A DNA stretch of 64,000 bases from Cladophialophora immunda (taxonomy: Eukaryota > Ascomycota > Eurotiomycetes > Chaetothyriales > Herpotrichiellaceae). The notes under the pieces are model-generated. The model ran no database searches and was not told where the DNA came from. It was given only the letters and a program-made list of their open reading frames with translations. The first letter of the stretch is position 1. Each line of letters opens with the position of its first letter. Of the stretch, positions 11,412 to 22,383 are shown in pieces. Where the stretch lies: positions 7,316,001 through 7,380,000 of the forward strand of contig NW_015622541.1 in assembly GCF_000835495.1 (NCBI RefSeq), given 5' to 3'. Made by a program: the position numbers and the translations under genes.

Positions 11412-12984
11412 GTTGTTGCAGACCTGGGTAACAAATATCCTGAGTCGTTAATGAGAGATAACAAGCTCCAGAAACAAAACGCTCAATGGGAAACGTCTGA
11501 GCAGAAATGCGAATCCTTCATGACAGCCAAGCCCCCGCCATGCAACAGAATTTTCCCCGCAATCTTTAGATGCCAGTCTAACCGCCTTAGGCCAAAGCTC
11601 GTCGCCGCTTTGTTCGAAGAGATGGCAACGAGGGGTGAAGTCAGCAAGATAAATGCCACACGCTGGAGCTCGGAGGCAGCGTCGACTTACAGTAACGTAA
11701 GCGATTACGCCTCATAAAAGAGTATACAATCCACCCAAAAACAGTCGATTCCCGTGTGGAGAAGAGAGTGTCTATAAAGACGATTACTGCAAAGGTTTAT
11801 ATTGCACAGAATACACCATCCTCGCCACCCCGTTTCTTGGCCCCGGGCATCTTGGGCGCAACTGCTCCTTGCCTACGGCATCACGACTGAACAACTAGCT
11901 GGTATGAGCAAGGTTTGGAGGTTCGAAGGTGATATCTATGCTATCCACGTTCAAACATGGAAAGGCTTACTGTTGACATCCAATTGATCAAACGCTAGCC
12001 ATTTCTGCCATCGAATTATTCTTTAAGATCATATCTCGAAAACTGCGTGGTGACCTGGTCAGGGCACCGCCACTCCATCGTAGTGGTATCTTAGCTATTC
12101 CAAAATTGCTTGGTTGCGCTGCAGCTCCTCCGACTCGATCTACTTGCTGTCATGTGGTGGCCCAGTAGCCTGAAACATATGACTTTGATATCGTGTTCAT
12201 GTTCCCTTCCAGCCAAACCCACACTTGCGGCAAAGCCGGCTCCTTCGAGGGCTACGTGCTTCAATGTGCGATCAGACACGCTGATGAGTGGGTCTATCAG
12301 GCATTCGGAAAAAAGAGGACTTTGGAGTGTGGTCGCCCTGCCTGACAAGTATGCATATCAGGGCGCGAGCAAGGCCAAGTTCGTGGCCAGAACTGGGACC
12401 GGGCTATAATCTAGGCGAGCCTGCCACGTCAGCAGCAGGGCTCCAAGCCCAGAATGCACAGTAAGTCCAAATCACCAATTGGGTTCAATGAGAACTAAAC
12501 GATAGGCTTCCAAGTGAGCCTATGAAAACCACGACGGGGCCATTCGGTCACCAGACTGCCGTATTCCAACGAAGTCTTGCGCAGTGAGAGTGACAGCATT
12601 TTATTTGCCCTAAAGATGTGCTCGCCTCGTTTCAGAATGAGTTGACCTAGAGTACTCAATCCAATGGGCACCAAGGATAGCAAAATCTTACATATTCATG
12701 TTTTCTACAATTTTCTCTCATACGACATCAATAACTAGCTATGCACTCCAAGTACCATCTGTTGACGAGGCTGCATATTCTTCGCTGCAAGAAAGGCTGA
12801 TCAACATACCAAATCAACATACCGAGACACATAATCTTCCAGCAGTTATGCTTGCAACCAGCCTTTCCGGATAGCTCCGACGATATTACGGACTCTCGAA
12901 TACCGACACTTCTTCTACCCGATCCTCGAGGGAGCTTCCGAGGACGCGCTACTATCTAGTGCCATCTAGACTCTCTCCTTCAAG
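11412..12984. other. Long intergenic region
   Basis: About 1.6 kb without a convincing gene. Short open frames occur on both strands but have no family character. It separates the MetE-like gene, read leftwards, from the hypothetical gene, read rightwards, so it includes both promoters. Confidence 0.4.
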
Positions 12985-13884
12985 ATGGGCCAGGACTTCA
13001 GCCTGCCAGAGCCGACAATACATTCGCAGCGACCGGAAGTAACGATGATTAGCACGCTGGGAGCAGTCAGCAAATCCTTAAACCAAATGCCAGAGGTGCT
13101 CAACAATGCAGAAAGATTAGCCAATGTCATTCAGAAGGCGATGCCTGCCGTGAAGATCCTGGCATCCCATGGCAAATACTTGGCCGGGTTTCAGGGGTAT
13201 TTCGTTGCTGCAGGGTTGCCTGCCCAGTTCATCCAGGTCTTCCAAGGACAGCAGATCATCGCGGAGCTACGAGGAATCCGACGCGAGCTGGAGGCACAGA
13301 CCCGCCTCGACGCCCCCGAAAAGTTCGCGACCCAAGTCTACGGCTACATCGACATGATGACGAAGAGCACTTCCAAGTCTAGTAATAAGCACCTGTACTT
13401 TGTCTACCACCCTGACACGGATTGGCACCCTTATTTCTGCAAACTGGTGGAAAGAAAGCCGACGGCGAACACCTTCTTCGGCATGGCTGAGAATCTGGAC
13501 ACACTGTGTATCTGGATGCGATACCTTCGCGCTCTGTTCACCAAGTCAGGGGAATGGGGAAAGGATCCGGTCTTTCATCTCCTGATGCCCACATATCGCC
13601 AACTCCACATCGAGGAACCGTTGGCTTTCGCCGAAGCACTCCATCCTCTCTGCATCCACGGGTTTGTCCACAACGGCAAATGCTCCGTGGAACTCAACCT
13701 ACACAACGCCGACCCAGACATGCTGGACGGGATAGGGATTTGGAAACGACCTCCAGGCTTGTTCGGGCTTTTCCAACCTAAGGAGGTTCCTAGAGTTCTT
13801 GGAAATGTCCCCGTGTCCGCCGACGACGCCCTCTCCCTGGAGACTGGTGTTCGCAGAGTGCGGAGGAAAAGGCGACGACGCTGA
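12985..13884 (+). CDS. Hypothetical protein with myristoylation-like start and basic tail
   Basis: Single-exon protein of 299 residues; I do not recognise the family. The N-terminus MGQDFS fits the N-myristoylation pattern (Gly2, Ser6). Residues about 25-110 form amphipathic helices with hydrophobic runs (for example AGFQGYFVAAGLPAQFIQVF), but there is no clear membrane span. A middle region holds many aromatic residues (HLYFVYHPDTDWHPYFCKL). The last ten residues are almost entirely Arg and Lys. The balanced codon use over 300 codons and the sensible start support a real gene. It could be a peripheral membrane protein; no function is assigned. Confidence 0.65.
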   Translation: MGQDFSLPEPTIHSQRPEVTMISTLGAVSKSLNQMPEVLNNAERLANVIQKAMPAVKILASHGKYLAGFQGYFVAAGLPAQFIQVFQGQQIIAELRGIRRELEAQTRLDAPEKFATQVYGYIDMMTKSTSKSSNKHLYFVYHPDTDWHPYFCKLVERKPTANTFFGMAENLDTLCIWMRYLRALFTKSGEWGKDPVFHLLMPTYRQLHIEEPLAFAEALHPLCIHGFVHNGKCSVELNLHNADPDMLDGIGIWKRPPGLFGLFQPKEVPRVLGNVPVSADDALSLETGVRRVRRKRRRR

Positions 13885-14873
13885 TTTGATTTGGAGGCTT
13901 CGACGCGCGGGAGCCGAACGTGAACTGTCTGAAACCCCAGCAATTAACTGAGGAGGAAGGTTCAGACGATGGCTAAGGCTTATTTGAATGCTGTCACTTC
14001 AGCTTCGGCCATGCAAGCCAGAGCCAGGAAAGACGCAGTCCACAAGATCTCGGAGTTAATGCTCAACTGCCAAGTCTTGCGCCATCGAGATTGCTGATGT
14101 TTCGCGTCCGCATCCTCCCCACAGACACTCAAGATCTTCGTGGCCATCATCTTCACCGGCCCCCATGTTTGGGATTCACTTGATATTCTTCTCGCTCCCA
14201 CCCTCCAAGTCACTATTTTCATTCTTACAGCCCCAGCGACCGCCAAATTCGGCGTACACGGGCTTAGGCGTTGGCGGCCTGTGGACCAAGCCGGGGTGGA
14301 AGCCCCTCTGGACAACATCTGGCACGGAATCCTGTTGTAGGCCGACCGCCTCCCCCTCCGGCTGCCCTAGAGCCGACGTGGACGTTCGTGGAGGGGACCG
14401 AGGCGGCAGGCTGGCCGGGAACGGATGTCGGGTCGGTGCCCGAGGACGAGGAGGAATGGGGATGGGCGGAACGTACGGCGGCGGAGGCGGACTGGACGAG
14501 TCTGGCGGGCTTGAGGGGTCAGGATTGCCTGCATCGTAGGACCTAGTCTGTGAATCTTTTGAATCGTTGTTCCTCTCCATCTTTTGCTCGAGAGTCTGGC
14601 CGGGTTGGAGCCTTTGCAGGAGGGAACGAAAACATCAGGTTTGCAAGAGAAGGCACTTTAGGAGTCTGCATATTTGTCCGCGAAGCTGTTAAACAGACTG
14701 ACAAACGATATCTGTTGTGAAAACGCCGGGATGGACGCCATGGATCTTTTGCGAAGCAGACACCGCAACCATCCAAGGGCGAGACAAACATATCTGTATA
14801 TCCGCAATACACATCAAACACCACGCAATGTTGACCCGCTTTGCAAAGGGTATCAATGCCTTAAGTCATAAGA
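13885..14873. other. Intergenic region with a doubtful Pro-rich frame
   Basis: Between the hypothetical protein (+) and the PTEN-like gene (-), whose 3' end is at 14874. The GC-rich block at 14340-14520 belongs to the doubtful Pro-rich frame listed separately. Nothing else was recognised. Confidence 0.35.
14176..14580 (-). CDS. Doubtful proline-rich protein
   Basis: Open frame of 134 codons with an ATG. Residues about 20-70 are Pro/Ser-rich (runs of Pro followed by YVPPIPIPPRPRAP), and the end is hydrophilic. Low-complexity GC-rich DNA can produce such frames by chance. There is no domain, no clear intron and no recognisable homologue, so it may be noise or the first exon of a larger gene. 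Confidence 0.25.
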   Translation of the reverse strand: MERNNDSKDSQTRSYDAGNPDPSSPPDSSSPPPPPYVPPIPIPPRPRAPTRHPFPASLPPRSPPRTSTSALGQPEGEAVGLQQDSVPDVVQRGFHPGLVHRPPTPKPVYAEFGGRWGCKNENSDLEGGSEKNIK

Positions 14874-16680
14874 TCATGCTGAATTCTCCCTGTCCGCCTG
14901 GTGGTCGGCATCTTCTCCCTTTTCCGCAGCCTTGTCCTCCGAAGGCTTCATCTTTGAGATCACGTGAGCGACTTTGGCCATCCCAGCTTCCATTCTGTGA
15001 CCAACCTTTGTGTCTTGTCTGCTTGCACCCTCGGGGTCTGAAGCGCCGTCATAAGAAAGGTCTTCGCCTGCTGGACCACATTGCTTCACGCCTTGGTCTT
15101 CCGATTCCTCGACTCGTTGTGCAGCAGCGCCCATGTCTGTCGTTGCAGATCCGCCCTTGACGCTCGAGGCGCGACTTACATTCACGCTGTCGGGGCGGGA
15201 CTTCCTGAGGCCGAGTTCTTTACCTAGAGTACTCGCTCCTTGATTGACCATCGCGCTCATGGTGAGTGCAGCCCCTCCCTTCCGGCCGCTATCAACGCCA
15301 TCGGTTGGTCGGACCTCCTCATCGGCTTCACCCTGCCAGTTTGCAGGTCGTCCTTCAGGTACCGGCTCCCCCTTCTCGGGTTCCGTAATGATTCGCTCCA
15401 TGGGAGCGCCATCTCCTTCTTGCTTGGCATATTGCCAAACGACTTTCAATCTGTCAAGGGCTCTAGTGCCCTTTCTGGAACTTCCCTTGATACCATCCAT
15501 CGCCTCCCATTCAATTTCAAAGACTCCCGAACTGTGCCCTTCGTGACCTCCTTCAAAATATGCGTTGAACCAGACATGTGCAAGAGCCGTCACCATCGTG
15601 AGGCCTGTATAGCCGGCTTTGTTTCGTCGCTCAAAGTCGACGTTGATGTCGCTGGTGGGTAGTATCACCGGTGAAGTTGGTTTCAGGATGACATTTTGAG
15701 TTGTACCGGATGAATTCTTGCCCAAGCTCAACGAAGAAGATCGTGGAGAGGCATTCTGCGGAGAGCTAAGAATCTCACTGTCCTTTTTCCCGTTTGAGTC
15801 CGACTTTGATTGTTTAGCGTTGCTTTCTTCCATCACGGTTTTCTCTTGTCGACTGAAAGTATGAAAGGTCCGAATGCGCCGGCCATCATCCACGTAGCCC
15901 TCTATTGAAACCTTAACGCCGTCTCTGAGACCCTCCACGTGGATTTCAACAACCTCGACAGGTCTTTCGACGTATCGTTTGCCTAGGCTGTTTGTCCATC
16001 GATCCACATATCCGACCCAACGCAACTGACTTGGGATACTCACGCCAAGGCCAAACCCAGGCCGCATCCGTCTGATGGTGAACTGCTGGAGAGCCTCCTC
16101 CTTCTTCCACCCTTCCTCGCTGATAAGATATGAGCACGCGACCGTCCCGCTTCTGCCTTTACCTGCTTTGCAATGTATTACAGCCACTCTTTTCTTGTCT
16201 TTATCTTTGCTTTTATCGACATCTTCGTCCAGTCGCTGGATCCAGTTCCGCATTGCAGCCATGATGTTCGGGATGATGGCAAAAGGAGGCGGGTGGTGGT
16301 CTGGCCATGGAAAGTGGTGGACTCTGTTGTAGACCTCGGAGTCAGGATACCCTGTCCCTTCGGCTCGAAACTCGAAAATCGCCCATTCCTCGCCATGCTT
16401 CCGGTCGAGGAAGCCGACGAGCTGATCTAGGGGGTTCCGATAGGCTTTCCTGGGCCACACTGAGCTAGGGCCAGAAGTGACGACAACTGGTGAGTGTTAG
16501 CACAAAAGCCCCTCGCTGCCCTAGGTCCAAGTTCCAACGTACTGTAGTCGGTCACATAACACAGATCTAGACCTGCTTCTGGGTGTCTGGCACGGGGGCC
16601 TGCAACTATTTGGCGGAGAAGTGAAGCCTGGTCTTGTTAGCTGGCGGTACATTTTGAGATCCGGGCGCATCACCCACCAT
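14874..16680 (-). CDS. TEP1: PTEN-like phosphatidylinositol/dual-specificity phosphatase
   Basis: Proposed exons are 16680-16678 (the ATG alone), 16627-16543 and 16486-14874, giving 566 residues. The phosphatase domain is clear: LDLCYVTDYIVVTSGP at the start, YRNPLDQLVGFLD, the PWPDHHPPPF WPD-loop region, and the P-loop HCKAGKGRSG near residues 134-143, nearly identical to PTEN's. A C2-like region follows (about 190-330, ending HVWFNAYFEG and FEIEWEAMDG), broken by a Ser-rich insert. A long hydrophilic tail follows. It should remove the 3-phosphate from PIP3-type lipids at the inner membrane. The second intron is firm; the first, which isolates the ATG, is inferred because it restores a MASLLRQIVAGPR start in frame. 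Confidence 0.85.
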
Positions 16681-18449
16681 CTTCCCCTAAGAAAGCACTG
16701 CTTGCTATCTGCGCATCATGGAAAATTTTTCTCAGCGGTCGGACAGGAACCGATGGGTGCTCCAACAAAAGGATGATGTACTACATAAGGGTTCAGCTCG
16801 TCAGCCTCCTGTGCAGGATTCCAGAAGTCACGACGCGTCGGAAGGATGCGTTGACGTCACTACACTTTTCTTCGCGAAAGGCTTCTGAAAGCTGGGCGCG
16901 ACTCGCTTGCACAACACCCACACAACAACGCATTTGTACCGCCTCACCTCCCTCTCACCCGCCTGCGATTCACGCTTCACTCACCCTCGTCGTGATGGCC
17001 GCGCTCCCTCTGTAGTGCTGTTGTCTTCCTCGACACTATGGTCTAAAATTGCCGGCCATGACCGTGGACCATTTTTGGGACCCTGCGCCATTCTATTGCG
17101 CTGCGATGGGTACCATCTTTCCCCCTCCAATCCCTCGTACGGTACACCTTCGACACCTAGGTCGAGTACCCAAGAGAGCCGGGCCCGTACTCTGGCCGTA
17201 AACTGCGAGGGCTTCCTCGATCCCCGGTGCTCTGATCGCTACTCCCCTCTTTCATCCTAAGATCTTCCACCCTGGCATCCTCCTTCTCTACCACAGTCAC
17301 GGGTAGGCGAACCGTCTCCAAGGACGACCCATAGGTCGAGCAAGACCCAATGAAGTTGAGAAGGGGGTACACACCGAATTGGACACCATTCGCGGCGGCG
17401 AGCAAGACGACTCTAAGACAAAGAACGACCACGATCGAACTCTACAGCGATGCAGTCCGTAACATATCTTGAACAAACGTCCACTACCCCAGTCGCTTGC
17501 CCCCAATGCTCTCCTTTCATTGAGCGTTTAAGAACAAGAGGGAAGAACATGAACGAAAGGCTCTCCCTCCAGACGAAGAGCCCATTCGCAGCCACCCAAC
17601 CTAGTTCAAAGAGATCGTGGTTGAAAGCCACTGGCCGAGACGTCCTCTATTGATAAGGTAAGTCTAAGAAGGTATGATTTGTACTCTCCGTCATGAGATG
17701 ACGGAGGCAATCACTTGCTCACAATGAGCAGTATCAGCCGATCACGGAGGCTCTTGCGTAGGCCGAAGCTTTTGAAGGCAGCCTGTGTTGATGTAGTGCT
17801 CAAGCTGTGTCTGAGTATTCTGCACTAGTTTATACTTTGCCCACAGTTATCAAAGACGGCAGACTCTGAGGACATTATGGTCGATTGAATCGTGAAGACA
17901 ATACAGTTCTGAAATATAAAATGTTGAACGACATGACGACACCAAGTTGAAAGCGTACTAGGAACTCGAGACAGATGGCCACTGTGACCTGGATGGGCAG
18001 AATTGGGATTGAAGCCTCCTTTTCCACCTTTCGCCTACCACTAGGATTGGACGCAGCCGATTGAGACCGTATGGCCAGGTCGAGGTGAGACGACTTTGGT
18101 CTCGTTGAGCTTTCCTACATGAACCCCCAGTAGAGCCCAACAAATCACCTATCCTAAAATGCTCTCAAAGGCAATTGCAGGCTCGGTGCTAGAAATCAGA
18201 GGTCGATGTGCTTGCGACGTATCTATTGACTCAAAACGGCTAGTCCGCAACAGTCACGACCTGATTGGGTCGTGGAGACCGACGTCGCAGAAGGACATAT
18301 GCCAGATACTACTCTTGCCAATTCGGAGACATGAGGAAATCGATTCTGAGATTGGGATATCACACACAAGTCGAAGACCAGATTTCAGCTTCAGGTTTTC
18401 TCTGCATTGCTAAAGAGGGGAGGTTCCACGCCTCTTTCGTCCTGATACG
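16681..18449. other. Long intergenic region between PTEN-like gene and deaminase 1
   Basis: About 1.8 kb between two divergently read genes. Several open frames under 120 codons exist, but none has family-like sequence. A CGG-N5-CCG arrangement occurs at about 18236-18246, one base short of the spacing seen in the neighbouring promoters. No RNA gene was recognised. Confidence 0.4.
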
Positions 18450-19608
18450 ATGGTGGCGACTTTGGAATTCATCAAGAAAATCCCAAAAGTCGAACTGCAT
18501 GTGCATATTGAAGGGACGCTGACTCCGCAACTACGGTATAAATTGGCCAAAAAACATCACATACCGCTAAAATGGGCAACCGAGGAAGAGGCCGTGGCAG
18601 ATTACCTGGACAGCTTCGACAAGAGAGTTCGCAATGAGAAGGAAAGCGGGAGCCTGGCGTTCTTCGACCTTTACTACGGCGCGATGGAAGTCCTCCAGAC
18701 TGAGGAGGACTTCTATGAACTGGCGATGGGCTACTTCAAGAAGGCCGTCGAGATGAAAGTCCGGTATTCCGAAGTTTTCTTTGACCCTCAGGCACATACT
18801 CGGCGCGGAGTTGACATGAAGACCGTGATGGCCGGATTGAGGAAAGCCCAGCTTGATGCGCAAGAAACCCTAGGCGTGAGTAGCCCTCTCGCCAATCCAT
18901 GACTTTCTTGCGTTCGATCTGGGCGAGGCTGACGAGGAAGCGAAGTTTCATTGCAACTGGATCATGTGTTTTTTGCGCGACGAAAGCCCCGAGTACGCCA
19001 TGGAGACGTACGAAGCAGCGTTGAAGTACCGCGACCAGATCCATGGCATCGGTCTGGACTCGTTGGAGACTGGGAGATCACCCATGCTCTTCGATGAGGT
19101 GTTCAGACGAGCGAAGGCCGACGGTTTCCATCTGACAGCACACTGCGACGTCAATGCTCAAGGCACGCATCAAAACATCCGTGATTGTCTGACAAAATTG
19201 GGGGGAGATGGAATCCGCCGAATCGACCACGGGCTCAATGCAGTGGAGCAGCCCGAGCTCATAGAGATGCTCAAAGCCACAGGAACGGGGTTGACTTGCT
19301 GTCTGTGGGGTGCGTACGGGTATCTCTTTCACGTCGAGGGAGAACAGGCGCTCTTCAGGGATATGCTGCGAAAGCTATTTGACTATGGCATTCTGGTCAC
19401 CATAAATAGCGACGATCCAGCTTGTATGGGCATGAACTACGTCGAGGACAACTTGATCCTGGTGGCCGAAAAATGCAATTTCACGGACGCCGACATGGTC
19501 AAATTACAGCGGAATGCTGTGCACATCAGTTGGGCGGCCGAAAGCCTGAAGAAATCTATCTTAGATGAGCTGCAGGCTTTGGCGGAACAGTATTTAGGGG
19601 TTGTATAG
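18450..19608 (+). CDS. Adenosine/adenine deaminase family protein, paralogue 1
   Basis: Exons 18450-18875 and 18946-19608 give 362 residues. The metal-dependent deaminase barrel is complete: VELHVHIEGTL (HxH, residues 17 and 19), EVFFDPQAHTRRG, LTAHCD (His 208), RIDHGLNA and NSDDPACMG carry the zinc ligands. The usual HAGE motif, whose Glu shuttles the proton in adenosine deaminase and yeast Aah1, is replaced by HCDV. It probably deaminates or otherwise hydrolyses a purine base or nucleoside, but the substrate may differ from adenine. The acceptor at 18945 was chosen because it follows a CTGAC branch point at a normal distance and gives FHCNWIMCFLRD. It is one of two divergent paralogues in this cluster; the other is at 24342. 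Confidence 0.88.
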
Positions 19609-19812
19609 ACCCCAGGTATCTCTCGCTATTGCGTTGTGGAATATGAGACGATTGTTCTTGCATCATGGACAGCCACCACTCTCCAGTGTGAGGATCATGA
19701 ATATCACACGGCAATTGACTGTCTGTTTCGTCTAAAGCACTGGCGATGCTAGGTCCAGGGAGGAAGCTCCGTTAGCTGCTGTCCAGGTGTAGCGTGGTCA
19801 TTAAGCAAGAGC

Positions 19813-19836
19813 TCGGGGAGCTCCGACGCCTTATCT
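19813..19836. promoter_or_regulatory. UaY-type TCGG-N6-CCGA site next to a GATA site
   Basis: TCGG at 19813-19816 and CCGA at 19823-19826 are separated by exactly six bases. This matches the published consensus for the Aspergillus purine-pathway activator UaY. Five bases on, TTATCT (19831-19836) is an AGATAA on the other strand, fitting the AreA nitrogen-regulator consensus HGATAR. The pair lies about 200 bp before the oxygenase start. Binding is inferred, not shown. Confidence 0.5.
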
Positions 19837-19982
19837 TTGGTAGATTCAGTGGAGCTCGAGACTGAGATATTGACCCCATTGACTCAGTACGCGCATTGAC
19901 TGAAAGTATCATTAGAGGTGAATTTTGCCCCACGCGAGGGCATAAGAACTACAGCTCATCGTTACATTTCGCGTTCGGTCTC

Positions 19983-19990
19983 TATATGTA
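19983..19990 (+). promoter_or_regulatory. TATA-like element
   Basis: TATATGTA lies about 50 bases before the ATG at 20039, which would give a short leader. Confidence 0.3.
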
Positions 19991-20038
19991 CCTGCGGATA
20001 TTGAAGTCGTTGACCAAGCGACAACTCAGAGTGAACAG

Positions 20039-21544
20039 ATGGCTTCGCTAGAGGATCTCCCTTCCGATCCTAACTACGTTTACTTCAAGTCTGTCGACAG
20101 AGTCCAGTGCCGGCCCATACTGACGGGCGAAAACGCCAAACCAACCTTCGAGTCGATCCCGACCATAGACGCTTCCCAGATCTTTTCAGCAGACCTGGAA
20201 GCGCGCAAAATCCTTGCAGAAGAGATTGGTCAAGCTGCTAAAGATGTCGGCTTCTTCTACTTGGTCAACCCGCCAGTCTCCCCCGACAAGATGGGTACGT
20301 ACGGCATCCGGCATCACATGGCCGCAATTTGCGTCGTTCATTGTGGACTGATGGGAGACCCTCCCTTACAGACGCCGCCTTTGATGCACTGGCGAAGTTC
20401 TTTGCTCTTCCGCATGATGTGAAGGTAAACGCCCACCGCCTCGGTGCGATAGAGAGCCACGGCTGAAAGTTTTAATGCACAGATGAAATATCATGTCAAC
20501 AACAGTCCGGCAGCCAAAGGATTTACTCCGGTCAACCCTGCCGATAAGAGAAAGGGGTTTGGGGGAGCCCGCGAAGCGTTTGGCATGGGCAACGACTACA
20601 CAAATCCTGAGCAGCATGCCATCAAAGTCGCTCCGGCCGGCACGGTTCCTCTGAATCAGTGGCCTGACGATGAGCTTCCAGAGTTCCGTCAAAATGTGTA
20701 CAGCTACTGTAAGGGCCGCTTTGGCGTCCTATTTGACAACAGGGTGCTAATGCGTGAAATCAGTTACAGAAGTGTACCTGTTTGCAAAGAAACTGGTCCA
20801 AATATTTGCGCTGGCGCTGGGACTAGAAGAGACTGCCCTGGACCAATTTTTCGAAGTGCCTTTCACGGACATCACAATCAATCACTACCCGCCGCAGCCT
20901 GATGAGACCGAGTACAAGCAGGTGCTCTATCCTCACGCTGACTATGGAGGTGAGTGTCTGTACCCAAGAGTTCCCCAGTCAGGAGACAACAAGGGACCAT
21001 GGCTGACCCCATTCTCATAGCTTTCACGTTGCTAGCTCAGCGTAAGACCTGGCATTCCTCCGCATAACGTCCAAATACTGACTGAATGGCAATAGGGAAA
21101 ATAGGAGGCCTCGAGGTCCTGAACGCCAATGCAATCTGGGTCAAAGTCCCCGTCATAGAGCATGCCTTTGTTGTGAATACAGGCAGCTATTTCGAGCTGA
21201 TTTCCGGCGGTCGGTGGCGCTCAACTATCCATCGCGTCTGCGCAAAGGTGAGCGCCTCATTTCCAGCCGGTGGCAAAAAGGGCATTGAATACTGATTCTC
21301 TCAGGGCAACACTGACCGGACCTCTCTTCCTTTCTTCTTTTCACCAAGCCCTACCACCACCATATATCCCATGGTTCCCGCCGAGGATGAAGGGCTCAAA
21401 GACCTCCACAGGAACATTGGCAAGGAGCATATCCGGGGCATGATGGCCGACAGACCGACTCACCCATTTGTGAAGAAACTCAAAGCCCTTGGTTTGAGAC
21501 CGGATGACTATACCTACGAAATGGTGTCGCAGCCTTTAGTTTGA
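20039..21544 (+). CDS. 2-oxoglutarate/Fe(II)-dependent oxygenase, seven exons
   Basis: Exons 20039-20294, 20372-20424, 20483-20708, 20764-20949, 21021-21041, 21096-21247 and 21305-21544 join in phase to 377 residues. One internal exon is only 21 nt but carries FTLLAQ right after the iron ligands. The DIOX_N-type half has IPTIDASQIF and VGFFYLVN. The catalytic half has HxD in YPHADYGG, the distal His in STIHRV, and the 2OG-binding Arg-x-Ser in DRTSLPFFF. It belongs to the isopenicillin-N-synthase-like superfamily, which also contains fungal thymine 7-hydroxylase. Set between two purine-deaminase paralogues and upstream of a nucleobase permease, it is a candidate for oxidising or dealkylating a nucleobase. 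That role is inference. Confidence 0.9.
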
Positions 21545-22383
21545 AGCATTTCGCGTGAGCCATGCTTAGCTGCGAGCGTTTGTCGAGTCTGATCACCGCT
21601 GGGAGTTTATCTGATGGCTGTCTTCAGGTTTGACACGTACGGTCTAGTAAAGAGTGTAACAAAGTTGAGCCGTGAGAATCCCTGATTGTGTCTCTGTCCA
21701 CCTACCGAGGCTGAGACTTCATGCCTCGATTTATTCTCTCCTCCATTTATGATAGGCTCTTGGGGTCGAGGCCTGAGGTCGAATGGCTCGGTCGTTTAAA
21801 TCGAAATATTCTCCTAAACCCAAATAGGTTGCAATGTGCGTCCACGATCCTCATTGGAGTGATTCTGGAGTTTATCGTCCGCTAAGAACAGGCCTGCTTT
21901 TGACCACGAGTTGCCCCCAGCTCGCTTAGGTGGCTTGAAGTAAATAATACTCTCCCCTTCCGATTCCCCAGGATTTGCCCCGCCAGCTGGACTGTAGAAG
22001 GGCGGCGAAGGCTTTCCACTGTACCTCGTACTGTATCGCTATACCGAGTCTCAAAGTGCGTGGAGGGTAGATATCGCCTCCAATGAAAGTTCAATAGATT
22101 GTTCCAGCCGCCTTTGGCTCTTGTCGACCCCGGCAGGAGAAGTCCTCGCGATGGTCGAAGAGAGCACTGGAAACTTGCCTTATCTTGGGCCTTATCGGGG
22201 AAGCACGCCCCCCAGCTCAATAGTAGCCCAGAGCCCTGAGTTGACCTGTGTCCTGTGTTTAATTTATCCTCTCGAATCCCAACTGACATAATTTCCTCTT
22301 TGAGAACCCCAGTTTCAGACCTCCTTCTTATCCTATAAACCTCCAATTGTCATTACTTCATAATTCTGCACAGGGGGCTGCTG
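21545..22383. other. Intergenic region, promoter of the Zn2Cys6 regulator
   Basis: About 840 bases between the oxygenase and the regulator, both read rightwards. The left end has the oxygenase terminator region and the right end the regulator's promoter. No further gene was recognised. Confidence 0.4.

Larger units (their letters stand above)
19609..20038. other. Intergenic region, promoter of the cluster 2OG oxygenase
   Basis: Holds the 3' end of deaminase 1 and a promoter with a UaY-type site, a GATA site and a TATA-like element, all within about 230 bases of the ATG at 20039. Confidence 0.5.

Noticed and set aside
18236..18246. CGG-N5-CCG upstream of deaminase 1
   Set aside because: Spacing is five, not six, so it is not counted as a UaY-type site.
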